From the NCBI RefSeq assembly GCF_937873765.1, contig NZ_CALMZC010000049.1:1-33369 (forward strand): DNA of 33,369 bases, given 5' to 3'. The notes below the pieces were generated by a model. The model was not told the DNA's origin. It searched no databases and was given only the letters and a program-made list of their open reading frames with translations. The translations under genes and the position numbers were made by a program. This stretch comes from an uncultured Thiothrix sp. (GTDB taxonomy: Bacteria; Pseudomonadota; Gammaproteobacteria; Thiotrichales; Thiotrichaceae). Below, in pieces: positions 1 through 10,307 of this stretch; positions within the stretch are counted from its first letter, which is position 1; every line of letters starts with the position of its first letter.

Positions 1-3000
1 CGTGACTATCTCATGTGAGGGGACGCCATAAGTCGCAGGGGCATCGCCATAGTCAGCACTTACACCTCCTGAACAATTACAAGTACGTGTGTTTCCATCC
101 CAAGTCTTATTAGCCAGCAAATTGCTATACAGAGTGCTCACTTGAGCATCAGTCGGTTGCTGATTGAATATATAGAACTCATCAAAATAGCCTTCTACCC
201 CCGGCAAGCGAAAATTACCTAGCACTCCCGTAATGCCACCGGTGTAAGCATTGCTACCTTTTAACACGCCATTGATATACAACTTCATCCCCGCAGGACC
301 AAAGCTCAATACTGCATGAACCCACTGTGTATCATTCAAGCTACCATTGCCTAAACTGGTGTAATAGGTTTCACCAGTATCAATGACATTACCATTCAAA
401 TTGACTGATACCGTCCCATGCTGCCAATCAGTCGAAGGTTTCATTTCCAAGGACAGTTTCTGATCTGCCGTCCAACCTTTCTCTAGTAAACGTGCAGAGG
501 CCCACACCCCTTTATGGTCATAGAACAGAATTGAGACAGCTCCACTAGCCAGCGCATAGTTAGCTTGATGTGGCACTTCCATATTCCAATTCACGTTACT
601 TACGGCAGTACAAGCATAGTTTTTGTAATTGTCTGTTTGGATTTGAGCCGTACCAATCGCTGAGTTGTTATTTCCCGAAGAATCTAGCTGCCAGCCTCCA
701 CTACCACAGTCATCAAAACGGTATTCACCGATGATCGTCGGCATAGGACTTGCGGGACTGATTGTCACCGCATAGTCTTCGACTTCACCATTACTAGCTG
801 CCGCTGTACTATCTAAGCCTAAAGTCGTTGACCAACGGAAGCGGGCATAAGTTATTGAGGTCGTCGCTGTTGTAGGAATAGTCACTGCGAAAGCAATAAG
901 ATTGACGGTGTTATTGGTGTCACCTGCCAGATTATCTTGAATATTCGTAGCAATTTGCTCGCCACTATCAACAAAATCCCCATCGCCATTCCAGTCAACC
1001 CAAGCCTGTAGATAACCACCCACACCAGCAACCGGTAACGTTACCGTTACTGTTTGACCTTGGCTCAGAGAAGATATGACTAAGCCATCCTCATCATCGC
1101 TTCCCGTCGTATCGTCCCCCGTGCCATTCAAAGGTATGGCTTGAGTCAGCTCACTATCGGGTGGATTGTTGCCTATATAAAAACCAGTACTAATCGTATG
1201 TTGGGCTGCACCGTAAGTAACGGGCGCATCACCATAATCTTGGTTTCCATTCGCACCTGCGGGATCAAATCCAAAGTTTACAGTTTTAATATTATTGACC
1301 AGGGGCACTAAGCCTTTAGATGGATTGGGTGTACCTATAGTTAAACCATTAGGCAAGTCGGGGTCGGCTGCATCCACTTCCACCCGATAACTTGCATTCG
1401 CATCTAGATGCTCAAATAGGTAATGCCCATCCGCAAAACTAGATTGCGTGGCGACCAAGCGATCATCTGTAAAATCAGTAGAGCTACCTTTTTCATCATA
1501 GATTTTCACAGTCATCGCAGGGATAGTCGTCTCAGTCCCCATGTCATAGGTATTGTTCAGATTGTTATCCTGATACACATAACCACCGATCCCACCCGTA
1601 GCACAGGCAGCTTCAACCAGCTTTACATTATCGATGCTTAGCTCATTCGCTGATTTACCGTTATTATCTAAACCACCAACCGTACACCAAGCATTATTCA
1701 CCACATTACAATAGCCACCACTATTTGGGCCAAAGTGACCATAGTTCACAAAGCTAATCGAAGAATTTGAGCTGGTTGCAGTAAAATCAATCGCATAATC
1801 TAAAACACCTTCCGTGCCTCCCGGTGCTTTAAAATGAATCGACCCACCAGGTGCATCCACACGCATAATGCCGGGTAAAAAGTCACCGGTTTCACGTAAA
1901 GCTGAGAAATATAAACGATAGGTTTTACCCACTGTCGTGGCGAACGACCGTGATAGGGTCACTGGCATGACACCCCAATGACTTTCACGAATAGTCCCTG
2001 TAGCCTCTAGATCATCAATGGAATCCCGTAAGGCAAGCGCATCAATTATCGTTAACAGTTTGCCTTGTGCATCAAAACTAAAGCCATTACCTAAACTTGG
2101 GCTAACACTACGGACATCACCATTCCCAAAATAAATAGAAGTGCCATAACCCAGCCCCCAATCAATAAAGCGTGCATAAGTATCGGCTCCACCCCCTGAG
2201 GCTGTCCAAGAACGCACTGGCAAAGCACCTGCACGATTTATTCCCCAATAATTAGTATCTGCTGGCGTCAGATCATTAAAATCGTCTTGGAAAACAACGG
2301 GCTGACAGGCCAAGGAAGTTACAGCACCAGCAATTGAAATACTCGGACTATTCGGTGGAATATCCATGTGAATCGGTAAAATGAAATCTTCAACCTCACC
2401 ATTAGGCGCAATACCTGTGGCTTGCACGGCAGCAGTCGCATCGGTGGTGAAACGTAAACGCACATAGGTTGTCCCGAGGGTAATATCAGTGGGAATACTC
2501 GACCAAGTAAGCGTGGTGTTAGTGTTATTTGAACCTGTGGGTACATCTACTGAGGCGCGCTCATCAGCATCAAAACTGCCATTTTTATCGAAATCAATCC
2601 AGCCCGTTAGCTTAGCCACCGTACCTGTCTGATTAGTGGTACGGATTGTAGTGCTGTAACTCATATCAGTCATTTGCAGAACAGCAAAACTAGAAATCAC
2701 TGCACCGACTGCTTGGGGGGGTGGACCATCTTCATCATTGCCATCACCATTCGCACGAACTGAATGGCTACTAGCACTTTCCGCATCAGGAACTGCGTCT
2801 CCTAAATACAAATTAGTCGACACTAATTTGTGACCAGCTACACCATAGCTAGCGGGGGCATCACCATAGTCACGACTTTCAACACAAGTTTGTGAATACT
2901 CAGCACCATCAACCCACATGGAACCTGCTTCACGCGTCAGACGGATGTATTGTGTACCACCCGGATTAGCATTAACCACTAAACGCGCTAAGACATTTAA

Positions 3001-4395
3001 CGGAGAAGTACCTAAAGTACCACTGCTACCAAAAGTACCTTTATTACTGAAAACGACACCATCTAAGGAAACTTCGACCCTTACTCTCGCGGTATCAACC
3101 CGCGCTAAGGAAATTGAAATCGGTGCATCCGCTGGAACAACTTGACCTAAATCCAAAGTGAGTACACCACCTGCAATAATTTTTGCAGCATTGCCTGCCG
3201 TAGCGGTTGTACCTAAAGCTTGTAAAGCCCCAATAGCTTGGCTCACATTCTCGACTAAAGCACCATTACCACTCGCTTGGGTGACTGTGCCTGTTTGATT
3301 TTGAACCACCCCGCTTGCAGGACAAGCATTTAAGGCTGCAAATGATTTATAAGTGTTATTGCAAGTCGTTGGTGCATCTAACTCAGTCGGACGCGCAAAA
3401 AGTGAACGAATCGTATTCGTAGCTGGCAAATTATAGAAATCAAATAATAACGAGCCTGTCTGCGTTTCATCATAAAAATTGATCGGATTTGCCGCGCTAG
3501 AACCAGTGAAAGTACCTTGATTGCGGGTTTCTCCAGAAAAGACTAAAGCACCATAGCCACTGACTACCCCATTATTGGTAAAATTCCCCCCCGCAACCTT
3601 AGCACCATCACCATTATAAAAACTTTGATTATTTTGCCAAAGCCCACCCGGTACCCCACTAGCAGAAGTAACAAGGATTGTTCCCCAGTTAGAAAAAAAT
3701 AAAGAATTATTATTAAACCCATCATAAGAGACTAAGGTACAATAATTATTAAAAGAAAAATCCGAGTTGGCATTAATAAACTTTTTTACATAGAGCCTTC
3801 CATAGTTAGTGAGAATTCCTGAAGGGTTAAAATTTCCCTCAATTTCAAACCGATAGTTATTATTTACTGTTGTACCAGAACTGGTATTGAAATCTTGCTT
3901 AGCAAGCAGCAAGCCATTGTTTTCTAGTAGAGATCCACTATCTAAAGTAAAGCTATTCTCTATCAGGGTCGTTGCAGCGCTGCGATTCCTAATGGTGGTC
4001 GCTCCATTAAAATTCACTCCCCCTATAAAATTTAGCAATCCGTAGTTATCAATTAATGAGCCTGCACCATAAGAAAAGGTTGCTAAATTAGTAGTGCCAT
4101 AATTGATTAAACTACCCGCAGGACTATTTAAACTATTAGGCCTAAAAGTTGCTCCAGTCTCGACACAAATGGTCGTGTTACTCGGAAAACTATTAATGTT
4201 TCCCGTATAAGTACCACTATTAATTTTTAGTGACTGACCGGAAGTGAGTGAATAGTTAGTACTAGTACCATTGTTGGTATAGGTATAACTTGCTGTACAA
4301 CCAAGCGCCAAGACCTGTTCACTTGCAAACCACAAGATTAAGCTGCATAAGAACCGTACTAGAACACTATTTGGAAGTGCACGTGAGAAGGCCAT
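1..4395 (-). CDS. Very large secreted modular surface protein (GEVED / SdrD-B / LamG-like), C-terminus beyond window
   Basis: The frame is open from an ATG at 4395 to the left edge, giving 1465 codons without a stop, so the 3' end is missing. GGAG about 8 nt upstream and a signal peptide (hydrophobic core about residues 12-30, ending VLA) support the start. Residues about 30-370 are rich in Asn, Gly and Ser with recurring NYG, which suggests a parallel beta-helix. DYGDAP occurs at residues 509, 1053 and 1448. The first two each start a module that runs through an acidic DEDG stretch to GEVEDF (666) or GEVEDY (1203), the hallmark of the GEVED domain. An SdrD/Cna-B-like domain (GGYVYQDNN) lies near 935-1030 and a LamG/concanavalin-like domain near 1223-1422. 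The third DYGDAP implies at least one more module to the left. Probably an extracellular adhesin or matrix protein; its ligand is unknown. Frame and signal peptide are seen directly; domain names are from recalled family motifs. Confidence 0.85.
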   Translation of the reverse strand, partial: MAFSRALPNSVLVRFLCSLILWFASEQVLALGCTASYTYTNNGTSTNYSLTSGQSLKINSGTYTGNINSFPSNTTICVETGATFRPNSLNSPAGSLINYGTTNLATFSYGAGSLIDNYGLLNFIGGVNFNGATTIRNRSAATTLIENSFTLDSGSLLENNGLLLAKQDFNTSSGTTVNNNYRFEIEGNFNPSGILTNYGRLYVKKFINANSDFSFNNYCTLVSYDGFNNNSLFFSNWGTILVTSASGVPGGLWQNNQSFYNGDGAKVAGGNFTNNGVVSGYGALVFSGETRNQGTFTGSSAANPINFYDETQTGSLLFDFYNLPATNTIRSLFARPTELDAPTTCNNTYKSFAALNACPASGVVQNQTGTVTQASGNGALVENVSQAIGALQALGTTATAGNAAKIIAGGVLTLDLGQVVPADAPISISLARVDTARVRVEVSLDGVVFSNKGTFGSSGTLGTSPLNVLARLVVNANPGGTQYIRLTREAGSMWVDGAEYSQTCVESRDYGDAPASYGVAGHKLVSTNLYLGDAVPDAESASSHSVRANGDGNDEDGPPPQAVGAVISSFAVLQMTDMSYSTTIRTTNQTGTVAKLTGWIDFDKNGSFDADERASVDVPTGSNNTNTTLTWSSIPTDITLGTTYVRLRFTTDATAAVQATGIAPNGEVEDFILPIHMDIPPNSPSISIAGAVTSLACQPVVFQDDFNDLTPADTNYWGINRAGALPVRSWTASGGGADTYARFIDWGLGYGTSIYFGNGDVRSVSPSLGNGFSFDAQGKLLTIIDALALRDSIDDLEATGTIRESHWGVMPVTLSRSFATTVGKTYRLYFSALRETGDFLPGIMRVDAPGGSIHFKAPGGTEGVLDYAIDFTATSSNSSISFVNYGHFGPNSGGYCNVVNNAWCTVGGLDNNGKSANELSIDNVKLVEAACATGGIGGYVYQDNNLNNTYDMGTETTIPAMTVKIYDEKGSSTDFTDDRLVATQSSFADGHYLFEHLDANASYRVEVDAADPDLPNGLTIGTPNPSKGLVPLVNNIKTVNFGFDPAGANGNQDYGDAPVTYGAAQHTISTGFYIGNNPPDSELTQAIPLNGTGDDTTGSDDEDGLVISSLSQGQTVTVTLPVAGVGGYLQAWVDWNGDGDFVDSGEQIATNIQDNLAGDTNNTVNLIAFAVTIPTTATTSITYARFRWSTTLGLDSTAAASNGEVEDYAVTISPASPMPTIIGEYRFDDCGSGGWQLDSSGNNNSAIGTAQIQTDNYKNYACTAVSNVNWNMEVPHQANYALASGAVSILFYDHKGVWASARLLEKGWTADQKLSLEMKPSTDWQHGTVSVNLNGNVIDTGETYYTSLGNGSLNDTQWVHAVLSFGPAGMKLYINGVLKGSNAYTGGITGVLGNFRLPGVEGYFDEFYIFNQQPTDAQVSTLYSNLLANKTWDGNTRTCNCSGGVSADYGDAPATYGVPSHEIVT

Positions 4396-4518
4396 GCTAT
4401 TCGCTCCATTGTTTTTATGATTATTCAGCGTATTTCAGCTTGAATTGTCAGCACTAACCCCGAAAGCTTTAGGTAGCAGCTTTTTTTGCTTAGCCAACAA
4501 AACTTAAAATTATCTTAG

Positions 4519-4548
4519 ATGATACTACATCAATTAAATTAATATCAA
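4519..4548 (-). promoter_or_regulatory. Putative sigma70 promoter of the large surface protein gene
   Basis: On the minus strand TTGATA (4543-4548) and TATCAT (4519-4524) are separated by 18 bp, which would start transcription near 4512 and leave a leader of roughly 115 nt before the ATG at 4395. The rest of the 246-bp gap to the next gene is AT-rich, with no other convincing signal. The call rests on consensus matching only. Confidence 0.4.
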
Positions 4549-4641
4549 GCTTAGTCTCAAACCCCTCGACGAGTGCAGAGCCTCGTTAGTTAGGACAGGA
4601 TTGCCGCTTATCTTGAAAACTCTAGCTTTGTAATAAGCTTT

Positions 4642-5544
4642 TCAATAAGCATTGCCGCGCACGATGTAGTTGCCTGCAAAAGAGCTGTTACTGGGATAGT
4701 TTAGTATATTACTATAAATCAAATTACCATCATTGCTAGGGCCAGCGGCCAGCGTTGCTCCATCTAAATTCAAATCAGTGGCTGCATAGCCAGTGAGACG
4801 ATAACTGGTATTGAAAGCTGTATTCGCATTAGCACTGAGAACTACCGTCAAGAGAGCTGTATTATCGCTGCTGATACCTTGCGCAATAAGTTTCTTATCT
4901 TGATTGACATCACCTGTCCACAGTAGCGCTTTGGTTTTATGCAAATAGCGACTATGTTGACCGGTCACTGCAAAGTTAGGATTACTAAAATCGAGCCAGC
5001 TGCTGGTAAAACTCAAGGCTAGTGCCTGTGCGCTCACTACCCCTAAATGATTACGGTGTCGCAAAGAAACATAGTAATTGCCCACAGTTAAGCTCGGAAA
5101 CAACAGGGTTGTTGAGCCAGTTTGTACATCCATTAGATCGCCATCTGCTTGTAGGCCGCACGCTTTTTGTGCAAGGATGAAGGCTGGATTAGTGGCACTG
5201 CGTACCTCTAGCAAGACCCAATCAATCAAAGCGTCTTGATCTCCACCTAATGAAACACTTGTTAGCGAGCGATTTAGATTCTCAGTCCCTGTGTAGAAAA
5301 ATGGGGAGCTACTATAAGGTTGTTGTAATGGAAGCAAACCTTGGGCACGTAAATGGTCTTTCATTAGGCCTGTATTCATATCATAAGGGCCTTGTAAATA
5401 GGCACGCACTTGTAGATTAATGCCAATTTGCATACTTTTAAGCGGTTCGCCAGCGCTAAGCGCTAGGCTTGAAAGCAGCAGAATAGCTATAAAAACTAAT
5501 GATGTAAGACTAGCGGCTTTCGTAACAGGCACTACCTTGATCAT
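4642..5544 (-). CDS. Secreted protein with C-terminal Asp-rich calcium-loop-like tandem repeats
   Basis: A 300-aa protein with a signal peptide (hydrophobic residues about 12-30, cleavage near LALSAG). The middle is a beta-rich domain of unknown name. The last ~90 residues contain two related units, each with an Asp-rich loop: GDVNQDKKL followed by SSDN, and TDLNLDG followed by GPSNDGNLI, closing with NYIVRGNAY. This resembles the dockerin-like DxNxDG / GPxND tail found at the C-terminus of many exported proteins of gliding and filamentous bacteria, often labelled hemagglutinin in databases (recalled, not searched). Calcium binding is inferred from the spaced Asp/Asn side chains. GGAG lies about 10 nt before the ATG. 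The gene points the same way as the large surface protein gene 246 bp downstream, so the two may be functionally linked. Substrate or partner unknown. Confidence 0.7.
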   Translation of the reverse strand: MIKVVPVTKAASLTSLVFIAILLLSSLALSAGEPLKSMQIGINLQVRAYLQGPYDMNTGLMKDHLRAQGLLPLQQPYSSSPFFYTGTENLNRSLTSVSLGGDQDALIDWVLLEVRSATNPAFILAQKACGLQADGDLMDVQTGSTTLLFPSLTVGNYYVSLRHRNHLGVVSAQALALSFTSSWLDFSNPNFAVTGQHSRYLHKTKALLWTGDVNQDKKLIAQGISSDNTALLTVVLSANANTAFNTSYRLTGYAATDLNLDGATLAAGPSNDGNLIYSNILNYPSNSSFAGNYIVRGNAY

Positions 5545-5697
5545 CTTCGCTGATCTCCATGAGCAGCCTACTATTGCTATTGAAAAATTATTGTTAGAAA
5601 CTAGGGCAATTACAGCTAAAATAATTTTTACTTATAAGGCTAACTGGCTTATTAACCTAAAACAAGATTTAAGCGACGGATTGAATTGGCAGCTTAC

Positions 5698-5726
5698 TTG
5701 CCTAGACCTTCACATCCGGCTAGATT
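5698..5726 (+). promoter_or_regulatory. Putative sigma70 promoter of the arsC-wrbA-DUF2069 operon
   Basis: TTGCCT (5698-5703) and TAGATT (5721-5726) are separated by exactly 17 bp, and the predicted start of transcription lies about 20 nt before the ATG at 5755. AGGA occurs 9 nt before that ATG. Consensus match only. Confidence 0.45.
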
Positions 5727-5754
5727 GCAGCTATGAACTGACAGGAATTTACTC

Positions 5755-7069
<1,315 letters not shown>

Positions 7070-7131
7070 GCTTCAAACTGACTGCGCTTAGGGCTAAATG
7101 AGTGCAGGATTTAACTCAAGGAATAATAACA

Positions 7132-9165
7132 ATGAACAAACAGTTATCCCGCGTCATTCTGGCTATTTTAGGTTTAGCAACACCTAATCTTTACGCTAAT
7201 GAGGCACTTTGGAGCGATATTCAAACGCGCCAAACCAGCGAAAACCTGATTCAACAACGCCATTTATCTTTAAATGAACAGGCCTTACATAACTTGCTGA
7301 TTAACGTCGGTTCTGAACCAAGTTTAAGCTTACCTTTACCCATGGGTGGCTTCGCGAAAGTCCAACTCACTCCGGTAGAAATTCTCAGCCCCGTGATCGC
7401 TACCCAATTTCCAGATTGGCAGACTTGGCAAATTAAAGGCTTAGACGGGCAAGTCGTATCCGGGCGAGCCGAACTCACTGCCTTAGGCTTTACGGCCATG
7501 TTGATGATGCAGAATGGGGATACTTTATTTGTTGATCCGACCACTACCACATCTAAAGCAGCCGAGCGCTCTTATCGTAGCCTGAGCAAGCAAAGCAATT
7601 CGGGCTTATTTAAGAATAATTTCCGATGCTCAACCCATGAAACTGCACAAACCGAAGAGCCTGCTAAACACGCCCCGGTGATTGCTGCCCGTGCAGGCGA
7701 GGATTTAAAAACCTATGATATTGCCATCGCTGCAACGGGCGAATACACCCACTATCATGGCGGTAGCAAAACCACAGCCTTAAGTGCGATTACGACGACT
7801 ATCAATCGCATGAATGAAATTTACCAACGCGATTTAAGTATCAAACTGCGCTTAGTGAGTGGTGTAACGACTATTTATAGCGACTCAAGCACTGATCCGT
7901 ATCCTAGTTCTGGCTCGACTTTGTTGAAAGAAAATCAAACAGTCTTGGATAATTTGATTGGTAGTGAAAATTACGATGTGGGTCATCTGTTTACCACAGG
8001 TGATGGTGGGGTAGCTGTGGTCGAAGGGGCTTGTCGCAATAGTTATAAAGCCCAAGGTGTCAGTGGTTGGGATACACCAACCGGTGATATTTTTGCGATT
8101 GATTATGTGGCGCATGAAGTGGGTCATCAATTCGGTGCTACCCATACCTTTAATAGTGAATCGGGCAGTTGCTCAGGAAATAATCGTATCGGCAAAACCG
8201 CTTATGAACCGGGGAGCGGTAGCACCATCATGTCCTATGCAGGGATTTGCTCACCCGACAACCTCCAAGCACATAGTGATCCAATGTTCCACTCTGGCTC
8301 GATCAATCAGATCACGACCTACACTCAAAGCAGCACGGGTGCGACTTGTGCAGATAGCACGAGCTTGAGCAATACCAATCCGGTGGTGAATGCAGGGCAA
8401 GATTATACGATTCCAGCCCGTACCCCTTTTGCCCTCACGGGTAGTGCGACTGATGGCAATAGTGATCCTTTGAGCTACTCTTGGGAGCAAATTGATTTAG
8501 GCACAGCCTCCAAAGTCGATATGGATACCGGTGATAATGCTTTAGTGCGCGCACAGTTACCGAATAGTTTCCCTAGTCGCACGATTCCGCGTTTAACGGA
8601 TTTACTCTCCGGCAGCCATACCTATGGCGAAACCTTATCCAGTCAAACGCGGGCACTCAATTTCCGCTTACAAGCTCGTGATGGTAAAGGTGGCATTGGT
8701 TCTGATGAGATGGTTGTGCACGTGCAAGATACTGGCTCTGCGTTTGAAATCACTGCACCGAAGAATGTGAGCTTAAGCGCAGGTAGTGTATTAAATGTCA
8801 CTTGGAATGTAGCGAAAACTGATCAAGTACCCATTAGCTGTGCCAATGTCGATATTGCGCTGAATATGAGCAGCACCACGCCCAATGAAAACTTCCAGAC
8901 CTTACTTAGCAATACAGCCAATGATGGGGCTGTTAGTGTGACGCTGCCGAGTAGTTTGGGTACGAAAAATACCATTCGCGTGAAATGTAGTAATAATATT
9001 TTCTTTGCCTTGTCAGATGCGAACCCAAGCTCAGCAGGTACTGGTGGCTCGGGTGGTGTTGATACTAGCGGGGGTGCGGGTTCATTTCCGCTTGAATTGG
9101 TCTTATTAGTCGGCATTGGAGCTTTCTTTCGACAAGGTTTTACCGCTAAAGGGGTACAAGAATGA
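7132..9165 (+). CDS. Secreted reprolysin-like zinc metalloprotease (metzincin) with GlyGly-CTERM-like tail
   Basis: The ATG at 7132 is preferred over an in-frame GTG at 7102 because AAGGA lies upstream and it gives a clean signal peptide (residues 1-22, ending LYA). The protein has 677 residues. HEVGHQFGATH at 328-338 is the extended metzincin zinc site HExxHxxGxxH with catalytic Glu329, and IMSYAG with Met367 is the Met-turn, so this is a reprolysin-like (M12B-type) protease. A PKD-like domain begins near NPVVNAGQDYTI and is followed by a beta-sandwich region. The C-terminus has a Gly/Ser-rich linker, GSFPLELVLLVGIGAFF and a short basic tail, which resembles a GlyGly-CTERM sorting signal processed by rhombosortase in gammaproteobacteria. 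It probably acts on proteins outside the cell or at the surface. Its stop overlaps the lipoprotein start (ATGA). Confidence 0.9.
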   Translation: MNKQLSRVILAILGLATPNLYANEALWSDIQTRQTSENLIQQRHLSLNEQALHNLLINVGSEPSLSLPLPMGGFAKVQLTPVEILSPVIATQFPDWQTWQIKGLDGQVVSGRAELTALGFTAMLMMQNGDTLFVDPTTTTSKAAERSYRSLSKQSNSGLFKNNFRCSTHETAQTEEPAKHAPVIAARAGEDLKTYDIAIAATGEYTHYHGGSKTTALSAITTTINRMNEIYQRDLSIKLRLVSGVTTIYSDSSTDPYPSSGSTLLKENQTVLDNLIGSENYDVGHLFTTGDGGVAVVEGACRNSYKAQGVSGWDTPTGDIFAIDYVAHEVGHQFGATHTFNSESGSCSGNNRIGKTAYEPGSGSTIMSYAGICSPDNLQAHSDPMFHSGSINQITTYTQSSTGATCADSTSLSNTNPVVNAGQDYTIPARTPFALTGSATDGNSDPLSYSWEQIDLGTASKVDMDTGDNALVRAQLPNSFPSRTIPRLTDLLSGSHTYGETLSSQTRALNFRLQARDGKGGIGSDEMVVHVQDTGSAFEITAPKNVSLSAGSVLNVTWNVAKTDQVPISCANVDIALNMSSTTPNENFQTLLSNTANDGAVSVTLPSSLGTKNTIRVKCSNNIFFALSDANPSSAGTGGSGGVDTSGGAGSFPLELVLLVGIGAFFRQGFTAKGVQE

Positions 9166-9569
9166 AACTGTTCAAGCCTAGTTTAACCCTGCTAATACTA
9201 GCTAGCCTAAGTCTAACGATGGGAGCTTGCCGAGAAATGCCTAGTCATCAAGGATCTCTGCAAACTACTTCTGCGGAAGATGCACAATTCGTGAAGAAAA
9301 CCAGTGAATTACAAGCTAAAAATCCCAAGCAAGATGCTCAAGCGGCTCTTGCACGGGGTGAGCGTTATTTTCTGTGTAATGCAGGGCGCAGTCGCACCGT
9401 ACCCGGTTTAACGGCAGAGGTTTATGCGAAAGCCAGTGAACGCTGCCCAACTCAATGCTTGGATGGGGTGACCGATGCTTTATACGGCGAAAACCACGCC
9501 AAATACTTAAGTGCTGCCTTAGAGTATTCGGCGCAGTGGAATCAAGTAATAGTCAAAGCCTGTAACTAA
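9162..9569 (+). CDS. Small cysteine-containing lipoprotein coupled to the metalloprotease
   Basis: A 135-aa protein with a type II signal peptide: hydrophobic residues 8-21 and lipobox MGAC, lipid-accepting Cys at 23. The mature part is short and hydrophilic, with four more cysteines (FLCNAG, ERCPTQC and the terminal KACN), compatible with two disulfides in the periplasm. No family is recognised. AAAGGGG lies before the start, and the ATG overlaps the protease stop in ATGA, so the two proteins are made together. A role as inhibitor, chaperone or anchor for the protease is a reasonable guess from the coupling only. The stop codon is interleaved with that of rpiA on the opposite strand. Confidence 0.75.
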   Translation: MKLFKPSLTLLILASLSLTMGACREMPSHQGSLQTTSAEDAQFVKKTSELQAKNPKQDAQAALARGERYFLCNAGRSRTVPGLTAEVYAKASERCPTQCLDGVTDALYGENHAKYLSAALEYSAQWNQVIVKACN

Positions 9570-10228
9570 GCAGCCGTCAGAGTTTGTATACCGGTCGGTG
9601 TGCCTAAAATCAGCACATCGGCGGGGCGGAGCGCGAATAAGCCATTCGTCACTACTCCCGGAATCTGATTAAGCAGACTCTCTAGCTGCTTAGCATCGGT
9701 AATCGCTAGGCCATGTACATCCACGATTATATTGCCATTGTCAGTCACGCAATTGGGACGTAGCACTGGCTTGCCACCTAACTTAACAATTTCGCGTGAG
9801 ACTAATTCACGAGCCATTGGAATCACTTCAATGGGTAGCGGGAATTTACCTAAAATCTCTACTAGCTTGGTACCATCAGCAATACACACGAACTTATCAC
9901 TCGCACCAGCGACGATCTTTTCACGGGTTAAAGCTGCACCGCCGCCTTTAATTAAATGGAGCTGATGATTCGACTCATCCGCGCCATCCACATAGAGCGC
10001 TAACTGCCCTGCTTCATTTAAGTCGAGTACGCGAATGCCATGCTTTTGTAAACGCTCAGCGCTCGCCATCGAGCTAGCCACGGTTGCGTCGACTTTAGTT
10101 TTCATTTGCGCTAATAAATCAATGAAGTGATTCGCTGTAGAACCCGTACCAATCCCAATCACTGAGCCTGCTTCTACATAAGCGAGTGCTGCTTTTGCCG
10201 CAGCTTTTTTCATTTCATCTTGAGTCAT
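9566..10228 (-). CDS. rpiA: Ribose-5-phosphate isomerase A
   Basis: A 220-aa cytosolic enzyme that interconverts ribose 5-phosphate and ribulose 5-phosphate in the pentose phosphate pathway. Length equals that of E. coli RpiA (219 aa). The phosphate loop [11 protein letters not shown] is at about 25-35. YVDGADE supplies Asp81 and Asp84, followed by Lys94 (LIKGGG) and catalytic Glu103 (TREKIV), the same numbers as in E. coli. It is transcribed divergently from ilvA across 79 bp and converges on the lipoprotein gene with interleaved stop codons (TAG on minus at 9566-9568, TAA on plus at 9567-9569). Confidence 0.97.
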   Translation of the reverse strand: MTQDEMKKAAAKAALAYVEAGSVIGIGTGSTANHFIDLLAQMKTKVDATVASSMASAERLQKHGIRVLDLNEAGQLALYVDGADESNHQLHLIKGGGAALTREKIVAGASDKFVCIADGTKLVEILGKFPLPIEVIPMARELVSREIVKLGGKPVLRPNCVTDNGNIIVDVHGLAITDAKQLESLLNQIPGVVTNGLFALRPADVLILGTPTGIQTLTAA

Positions 10229-10307
10229 CGTACTACTTCACCTAATGCTTGCGTTTGGAGTTTGGCCTATACTACCTGACCCGCAACCGCTGCGACACTG
10301 AGTCATT

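Noticed and set aside
4463..4487. AAAGCT...AGCTTT hairpin followed by T residues on the plus strand
   Set aside because: It looks like a terminator, but no plus-strand gene ends upstream of it, the stem is only six weak pairs, and it lies in the leader of the minus-strand surface protein gene.
7102..7131. GTG start 10 codons upstream in the metalloprotease gene
   Set aside because: The ATG at 7132 has AAGGA in front of it and starts a clean signal peptide; the extra ten residues would put polar residues before it.
8057..8490. Open frames on both strands inside the metalloprotease gene
   Set aside because: They lie fully within a well-supported gene in other frames and have no motifs or ribosome binding sites.
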